From positions 1 to 9,293 of the forward strand of contig CABPXX010000030.1 in assembly GCA_902461475.1 (NCBI GenBank): a stretch of 9,293 nt of DNA, read 5' to 3'. The notes beneath the pieces were generated by a model. It did not search any database. It was given only the letters and a program-made list of their open reading frames with translations, and was not told the origin of the DNA. How positions within the stretch are numbered: position 1 is the first letter of the stretch; every line of letters starts with the position of its first letter. The position numbers and the translations under genes are program-made. Of this stretch, positions 5,324 through 9,293 are shown one piece after another. Source of the stretch: an uncultured Eubacteriales bacterium (lineage in GTDB: Bacteria > Bacillota > Clostridia > Oscillospirales > Oscillospiraceae).

Positions 5324-6667
5324 TTAGGTTTTTGAGAGTGAAACGACGGTTTCAATATGTGCCGTTCTCGGGAACAAATCCACAGCCTCCGCCCGCTGGG
5401 CCACATAGCCCAGAGCGGCAAACCGCTTCAAATCCCGGCCCAGGGTGGCGGGGTCACAGGATACATACACCACCCGGGGCGGAGCCATGCGGGCGATGGT
5501 GTCCACCACGTCGGGGGCCAACCCCTTCCGAGGCGGGTCCACCACGATGACGTCGGGGGTGATGCCCTCCTGCTCCAGCTGGAGGGCCAGCTGGGAGGCG
5601 TCGCCGCACAGAAAACGGGTCTTATCTGCTAAACCGTTGCGGCGGGCGTTCTCCTTGGCATCCTCGATGGCTTTGGGCACCACTTCCACCCCAATGACGT
5701 TTGCGGCGTGTTCCGCCATGGTCAGGGAGATGGTGCCGATGCCGCAGTACAGGTCCACCACTGTCTCGGTGCCCGTGAGGCCCGCAAACTCCACCGCCCG
5801 GCTGTATAACACCTGGGTCTGGGGCTGGTTGATCTGGAAGAAGGAGGGGACGGACAGCCGGAAGGTGTGGCCGCACAGGGTCTCTTCCAGCCAGTCCTGG
5901 CCCCGCAGCGTGTGGTACTCGGTGCCCAAAATTACGTTGGTTTTCCGGGTGTTTACCGACAAAACCACCCCCACCAGGGAGGGAACGGCCGCTCGCAGCG
6001 CCGCCACCAGTTCGTCGGCATGGGGCAGTTTTTTCCCGTTGATAATGAGGCAGCACAGCACTTCCCCGGCCTGGTTGGTGCGCAGATACAGGTGGCGCAC
6101 CAGCCCCTTCCCCGTCTTTTCCTGGTAGGGAGGAATGCGGTACTGTTTCATCCAGTCCGCCACCACCTGGCGGCACAGGCTGTCCACCTGGGGCTGGAGG
6201 TGACAGTGGGGAATGTCGATGACCTGGTGGGTGCGGGAGCGGTAGTAGCCGATGCCGTCCCCGCTCACCGGGAATTGTACTTTGTTGCGGTAGCCCTGGG
6301 TGTTTTCTGCCCCGTGAATGGCGGACACAGGCAGGTCCAGACCGCCCAGGCGGTGGAGGGCATCCTCCACCCGCTGGCGCTTGGCGCAGAGCTCCTCCTC
6401 ATAGGTTATGTGGCGGAACTGACAGCCCCCGCACTGGCGGTAGTGGGGGCAGTCCGGTTCTACCCGGGCGGGGGATGGAGTGCGTAGCGTAGCGATGTGG
6501 GCCCAGGCGGCGTTGTGGCCCACGTGCTCGATGCCCACGTCCGCCTCTTCGCCCCGGACCGCTCCGTGGACAAAGACCACCATACCGTCAATGCGGGATA
6601 CGCCGGTGCCGTCGCTGGCATAGCTTTCAATATGGGCGGGGTAAATCTTCCCTTCTTGCAGTGCCAT
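5324..6667 (-). CDS. rlmD: 23S rRNA (uracil-5-)-methyltransferase, RlmD/RlmCD (RumA) type
   Basis: Transfers a methyl group from SAM to C5 of a uridine in 23S rRNA (U1939, and in some Firmicutes also U747). From the chosen start it has 447 residues: an N-terminal TRAM RNA-binding domain (about 5-60), an iron-sulfur cluster site (Cys73, Cys79, Cys82 in CPHYRQCGGC, with Cys155 in PHCHL), the SAM loop DLYCGIG (about 306-312), VVDPPRKG (about 376-383) and the nucleophile Cys404 in VYVSCDP. Glu439 near the end fits the general base. Two in-frame ATGs exist: at 6676 the AGGAG directly abuts the start, while at 6667 it is 9 bases away, so 6667 is preferred. The start lies within the 3' end of queH, and the stop overlaps the next ribosome binding site. 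All family residues are present. Confidence 0.95.
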   Translation of the reverse strand: MALQEGKIYPAHIESYASDGTGVSRIDGMVVFVHGAVRGEEADVGIEHVGHNAAWAHIATLRTPSPARVEPDCPHYRQCGGCQFRHITYEEELCAKRQRVEDALHRLGGLDLPVSAIHGAENTQGYRNKVQFPVSGDGIGYYRSRTHQVIDIPHCHLQPQVDSLCRQVVADWMKQYRIPPYQEKTGKGLVRHLYLRTNQAGEVLCCLIINGKKLPHADELVAALRAAVPSLVGVVLSVNTRKTNVILGTEYHTLRGQDWLEETLCGHTFRLSVPSFFQINQPQTQVLYSRAVEFAGLTGTETVVDLYCGIGTISLTMAEHAANVIGVEVVPKAIEDAKENARRNGLADKTRFLCGDASQLALQLEQEGITPDVIVVDPPRKGLAPDVVDTIARMAPPRVVYVSCDPATLGRDLKRFAALGYVAQRAEAVDLFPRTAHIETVVSLSKT

Positions 6668-7277
6668 GGCGGTCATCTCCTACCGCCAGCCTTTCGGCGG
6701 CGGCCGGGGCCGCCTGCTGCTTGTGCAGCTTGTGGAGCTGCTTTTTCCGGCGGTTGGAGAAGCGGTCCTCCTCGCTGTAAATGCAGCCGCAGTATTTTTG
6801 CATATACAGACCCAGCGCCCGGGCCTGTTCCTGTCCGTCCCTGAATCGGGGACGGAAGTCATAGGGCAGAAAGTCCACCCCGTATTTTTTGCCCACCTTT
6901 TCTCCAATCTCGCACATTAGCTCCCGGTTTTGATAGGGAGAGATGAGCAGGGTGGAGGTGAAGGCGGAAAAGCCCCGCTCAGCCGCGGTCTTGGCGGTCT
7001 CCTCAAAGCGGCGGGCGTAGCACCAGGAGCACCGGGCGTCGGAATTGGCTGCCACGGCGGCGGTGAACTCCCGCAGACCGTAGTCGTCCAGCTCTACCAG
7101 GGGCAAATCAATGTCCTGGGCGTACTGGCGCAGGGTGTCCCGGCGGGCCTTGTACTCCAGGAAGGGGTGAATGTTGGGGTTGTACCAGAAGCCGGTGGGG
7201 GCGTGGCCCTCCTCCCGGAGCTGCTGAATGCAGGCCACCGAACAGGGGGCACAGCAGATGTGAAGAAAAATATTCAT
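6627..7277 (-). CDS. queH: Epoxyqueuosine reductase QueH
   Basis: Reduces epoxyqueuosine to queuosine in tRNA, the last step of queuosine synthesis, replacing QueG where that is missing. The 216-residue protein carries the family cysteines: HICCAPCS (Cys8, Cys9, Cys12), CSWCYARR (Cys83, Cys86) and KYCGCIYSEEDR (Cys163, Cys165), which bind an iron-sulfur cluster and a nearby metal. It also has TSTLLISPYQ at about 107-116. The start ATG 7277 has AAAGGAG 5 bases upstream. The last 20 or so residues, after a basic NRRKKQLHKLHK stretch, look non-conserved and run about 40 bases into rlmD. That tail may result from loss of an earlier stop; another frame meets TAG at 6680. No other queuosine genes are in the window. 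Confidence 0.95.
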   Translation of the reverse strand: MNIFLHICCAPCSVACIQQLREEGHAPTGFWYNPNIHPFLEYKARRDTLRQYAQDIDLPLVELDDYGLREFTAAVAANSDARCSWCYARRFEETAKTAAERGFSAFTSTLLISPYQNRELMCEIGEKVGKKYGVDFLPYDFRPRFRDGQEQARALGLYMQKYCGCIYSEEDRFSNRRKKQLHKLHKQQAAPAAAERLAVGDDRHGTARREDLPRPY

Positions 7278-7337
7278 AGACGCTCCTTTAAGCCCATGGC
7301 AGTGGGATGAATGGGCCTTTTTGACGTGTTTTCTGTC

Positions 7338-7366
7338 ATTATACCATGTCCCTTCTCACCCCGCAA
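7338..7366 (-). promoter_or_regulatory. Promoter of queH and the genes downstream
   Basis: A perfect TATAAT (7343-7338 on the minus strand) with a 17-base spacer to TTGCGG (7366-7361), three of six to the -35 consensus. The predicted start near 7331 gives a leader of about 53 bases. This leader contains GCCCAT (7316-7311) and ATGGGC (7297-7292), which can pair across a 13-base loop and end just before the AAAGGAG of queH. Confidence 0.6.
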
Positions 7367-7410
7367 CAAAGAGGACGGGGCAGAAGGGCAGGGCTTCCCA
7401 GAAACATACA

Positions 7411-7439
7411 TTTACTTTTGCATGCAAAAGTGTTAGGAT
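7411..7439 (+). promoter_or_regulatory. Promoter of the zinc-ribbon membrane protein gene
   Basis: TTTACT (7411-7416) and TAGGAT (7434-7439) are each four of six to the sigma-A consensus and separated by exactly 17 bases. The fit is moderate. The spacer is almost filled by a perfect palindrome, which raises the chance that this is a regulated promoter. The leader would be about 80 bases long and includes a GC-rich hairpin at 7485-7508 (GGC-CCGC against GCGG-A-GCC). Confidence 0.45.
7414..7431. promoter_or_regulatory. Perfect 18-bp palindrome, probable operator
   Basis: ACTTTTGCA at 7414-7422 is exactly the reverse complement of TGCAAAAGT at 7423-7431. It overlaps the last bases of the candidate -35 box and most of the spacer of the plus-strand promoter, where a bound dimeric repressor would block polymerase. 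The motif has no U-tract and no loop, so it fits a DNA-binding site better than a terminator. I cannot assign the regulator family. Confidence 0.6.
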
Positions 7440-7527
7440 AGAGTTACCCGAAATTTGTGGAAGAAACACGAGTGCGGACAACCAGGCCCGCCGACGGTAA
7501 GCGGAGCCCAACAGAGGAGGAGATAAC

Positions 7528-8760
7528 ATGCGGTTTTGTGAGTATTGCGGCGCACCCCTGGAGGATGGACAGCTGTGCACCTGCCCTCAGGCCCAGCAAC
7601 AGCAGCAGGAGCCACCCACGACCCAGCCGGAGAGCGCTCCGGTGGAGCAAACCCCGCCCCAGCAGCCCGCCACCCCGCCGGAAGAGCAGGGGTACAGTTA
7701 TGGACAGCCCCAGGGCGACCAGACAACCCCCGAAGAGCAGCAGCCGGAGTCCACGGTCCAGCCGTCGGAACCCAGCGGCCAACCGCCGGAGTACAACTAC
7801 CAGCAGCCGGGAGCTGACACCCAGCAGAATAGCTATGGGTATCAACAGCAGCCCTCTGGGTACGGCTATCAACAGCCTGGGCCGCAGCAGCAGTCTGGCT
7901 ATGGCTATCAGCAGCAGCCCGGCGGATATGGCTACCAGCCCCAGGGCGGGCAGGGCCAGCCGGGGAGCCAGAACGCCCAGCAGTTCGCCCAGATGGGCCG
8001 ACAGGTGCGGGACACCACGGTCCACGCTGCCAAGAGCCTGAAACCCTTCTTTGCCCAGTATTGGGCTTCCCCCGTCCAGGCCATCCGCACCGCCGTGGCA
8101 GAGAAGAACCTCACTGTGGCGGTGACCCTCTCGGTAATCCGGGGGGTGGTGGTCATCGCTCTGTTGTGGAATGTGGTGGGCCAAGTGGCTGGCAGCATCC
8201 GCAGCACAATCGGGCCTTTGAGCAGCCTGGGCAATCTGATGGGCAGCAGCTCCGTTATGACGGTGCGGGGCAACCCCCTGGGCAGCATCCTGTTTGGCCT
8301 CATCATTGCAGTGGTGGGCATGGCCCTGTTTACCCTGGTGCTCTTTGCCCTCACCCGCATCTTTAAAAGCGGCGGCAGCATTCTGGACATGTACATCGCC
8401 AACAGCGCCAACGGCGGCGTGACCACTGTGGTGCTGTTTTTGGCCTTTGTGTGCGCCTTCTTCTCTCTAAATGTGGCCGTGGGCCTGGTGGTTCTGGCCT
8501 GCTTCACAGCGGTGGTGTGCGGCAGCTTGTCTGCCCAAGCGGTGTGCGGTGACCAGAGCAGCGGAATGTTCTGGCTGTGCTACCTGGGTGGTATGCTGGT
8601 GATCCTGGCGGTGAGCTGGTGGATTGTTCCCCCCTGTGTGATTCAGACGGTGGGCGGCATCACCCTGACCTTGGATGGCAGTAGTATCACCATCCGGGAG
8701 TTCCTGGAGAGATTCCTGTCCAACGGGCTGGCTGGCCTGTTCTCTCAGTTGTTCTACTAA
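7528..8760 (+). CDS. Membrane protein with N-terminal zinc ribbon and a Gln/Tyr/Pro-rich low-complexity tract
   Basis: A 410-residue protein of unknown function in three parts. Residues 1-20 are a short zinc ribbon (CEYCG at 4-8, CTC at 17-19: CxxC plus CxC). Residues about 21-150 are low complexity, rich in Gln, Pro, Gly and Tyr, with repeats of the type GYGYQQQP between about 103 and 140. Residues about 190-370 hold roughly five hydrophobic segments (about 195-218, 252-277, 298-316, 318-337, 347-369), broadly like the Yip1-type membrane proteins found in other Clostridia behind a zinc ribbon; that comparison is tentative. It ends with a short amphipathic region. AGGAGG lies 7 bases before ATG 7528. 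The gene stands alone on the plus strand, with a candidate operator upstream and a terminator 4 bases after its stop. Confidence 0.85.
   Translation: MRFCEYCGAPLEDGQLCTCPQAQQQQQEPPTTQPESAPVEQTPPQQPATPPEEQGYSYGQPQGDQTTPEEQQPESTVQPSEPSGQPPEYNYQQPGADTQQNSYGYQQQPSGYGYQQPGPQQQSGYGYQQQPGGYGYQPQGGQGQPGSQNAQQFAQMGRQVRDTTVHAAKSLKPFFAQYWASPVQAIRTAVAEKNLTVAVTLSVIRGVVVIALLWNVVGQVAGSIRSTIGPLSSLGNLMGSSSVMTVRGNPLGSILFGLIIAVVGMALFTLVLFALTRIFKSGGSILDMYIANSANGGVTTVVLFLAFVCAFFSLNVAVGLVVLACFTAVVCGSLSAQAVCGDQSSGMFWLCYLGGMLVILAVSWWIVPPCVIQTVGGITLTLDGSSITIREFLERFLSNGLAGLFSQLFY
7831..7947 (+). repeat. Degenerate tandem coding repeats (GYGYQQQP type)
   Basis: Four imperfect copies of a unit encoding roughly Y-G-Y-Q-Q-(Q)-P plus a Gly/Ser spacer lie within the low-complexity tract of the zinc-ribbon membrane protein. 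At DNA level the units share variants of GGCTATCARCAGCAGCC. Such repeats can expand and contract by slippage. Confidence 0.7.
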
Positions 8761-8764
8761 TAAT

Positions 8765-8802
8765 AAAATGGGGACGTTGCCTCGGCAACGTCCCCATTTT
8801 TT
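8765..8802. terminator. Strong bidirectional intrinsic terminator between converging genes
   Basis: AAAATGGGGACGTTGCC (8765-8781) is perfectly complementary to 8784-8800, giving a stem of about 16 pairs around a CUCG-type loop and flanked by A and T runs on both sides. On the plus strand it ends in TTTTTT (8797-8802); on the minus strand it ends in TTTTATTATTA. It serves both the zinc-ribbon gene (stop at 8760) and typA (stop at 8812). Confidence 0.95.
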
Positions 8803-8811
8803 GAGACGATA

Positions 8812-9293
8812 TTAGGACTTTTTACCCTTCTGGGCCTTCATGCGCTGCTCATGGTTGAGGATGCGTTTGCGCAGACGCAGGTTCTCAGGGGTGACCTCCA
8901 GAATCTCGTCGTCGGCCAGGAACTCCAGGCACTGCTCCAGGGAGAGAATGCGGGGGGGCACCAGGCGCAGGGCCTCGTCGGAACCGGAGGCACGCATGTT
9001 GGTCAGCTGCTTTTTACGGCAGACGTTGACGGTGATGTCCTCCATCTTGGGGCACACGCCAACCACCATGCCCTCGTACACGGGTACGCCAGCGCCGATG
9101 AACAGAGCGCCACGGTCCTGGGCGGAGAACAGGCCGTAGGCCACGGACTCGCCGGTCTCGTGGGCCACCAGGGAACCGGTGTTGCGGCGCTGAATCTCGC
9201 CCTTGTAGGGCACGTACTTCTCAAAGACGGAGGCCATGATGCCCTCGCCCTTGGTGTCGGTCAAGAACTCGTTGCGGTAGCCGAACAGGCCAC
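8812..9293 (-). CDS. typA: Ribosome-associated GTPase TypA/BipA, C-terminal 159 residues, cut by the window edge
   Basis: C-terminal part of the translational GTPase TypA, which binds the 70S ribosome and aids assembly and stress adaptation. The visible part starts inside the conserved GLFGYRNEFLTDTKGEGIM segment. It continues through YKGEI, TGESVAYGLFSAQDRGALFIG, VYEGMVVG, VNVCRKKQLTNMRASGSDEALRL, SLEQCLEFLADDE and the basic end LRLRKRILN, all hallmarks of the TypA-specific C-terminal domain. The GTPase domain and start lie to the right of the window. The protein ends with a lysine-rich tail (MKAQKGKKS). It converges on the zinc-ribbon gene with the shared terminator between them. Confidence 0.97.
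   Translation of the reverse strand, partial: GLFGYRNEFLTDTKGEGIMASVFEKYVPYKGEIQRRNTGSLVAHETGESVAYGLFSAQDRGALFIGAGVPVYEGMVVGVCPKMEDITVNVCRKKQLTNMRASGSDEALRLVPPRILSLEQCLEFLADDEILEVTPENLRLRKRILNHEQRMKAQKGKKS

Noticed and set aside
5308..5421. Longer N-terminus of the small membrane protein from ATG 5421
   Set aside because: It overlaps the end of rlmD by about 100 bases and lacks a ribosome binding site; ATG 5307 follows TAAGGAGAGG.
7292..7322. Plus-strand intrinsic terminator (GCCCAT hairpin followed by CTTTTTG)
   Set aside because: The shape fits a weak terminator, but no plus-strand gene lies upstream; queH and rlmD run the other way, so a leader hairpin is the better reading.
7444..8184. 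246-residue minus-strand frame opposite the zinc-ribbon gene
   Set aside because: Its Leu/Arg-rich repeats are the antisense of the Gln/Tyr repeat codons; no ribosome binding site or family pattern.
1..9293. tRNA, rRNA, CRISPR array, insertion sequence or attachment site
   Set aside because: No regular direct-repeat array, transposase-like frame or cloverleaf-type sequence was seen in any intergenic part.

Overview
The window looks like a chromosomal segment of a high-GC Firmicute, most likely a gut Clostridia lineage such as the Oscillospiraceae (Flavonifractor/Lawsonibacter-like). This rests on the mix of TypA, QueH, RlmD and BrnQ with sortase-type surface proteins, strong AGGAGG ribosome binding sites and GC-rich coding DNA. 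The taxonomic call is inference from style, not from a marker gene. I see no rRNA, tRNA, CRISPR array, transposase or phage gene.

Left block (1-2544, all minus strand): an apparent exported-protein operon read from right to left. It holds a lipoprotein with a PrcB-like C-terminal domain, a small cell-wall-anchored protein with a cohesin-like domain, and a secreted subtilisin-family (S8) protease cut by the left edge. The last two overlap by four bases (ATGA). A 110-base RNA-like fold sits between the lipoprotein and the anchored protein. A consensus-like promoter (TTGACA, 17 bases, TAGATT) precedes the lipoprotein.

Gap (2545-2943): an AT-rich stretch with the lipoprotein promoter and leader hairpin, plus a weak, interrupted plus-strand reading frame.

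Middle block (2944-7277, all minus strand), in transcription order: queH (tRNA queuosine synthesis), rlmD (23S rRNA m5U methyltransferase), a small membrane protein that looks frameshifted, a 106-residue unknown protein, a 53-residue GTG-start membrane peptide coupled to it, and brnQ (branched-chain amino acid carrier). Genes from queH to the small peptide overlap or are separated by fewer than 20 bases, so they probably share the queH promoter. brnQ follows after 92 bases.

Right block (7278-9293): a divergent intergenic region with a promoter for queH and one for the plus-strand gene, the latter overlapping a perfect 18-base palindrome. Then comes a zinc-ribbon membrane protein with a long Gln/Tyr/Pro-rich tract, a strong bidirectional terminator, and the C-terminal part of typA converging from the right.

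The most interesting parts are the possible dentilisin-like surface protease set with its structured intergenic RNA, the unannotated small-gene cluster between rlmD and brnQ, and the palindrome-controlled low-complexity membrane protein.
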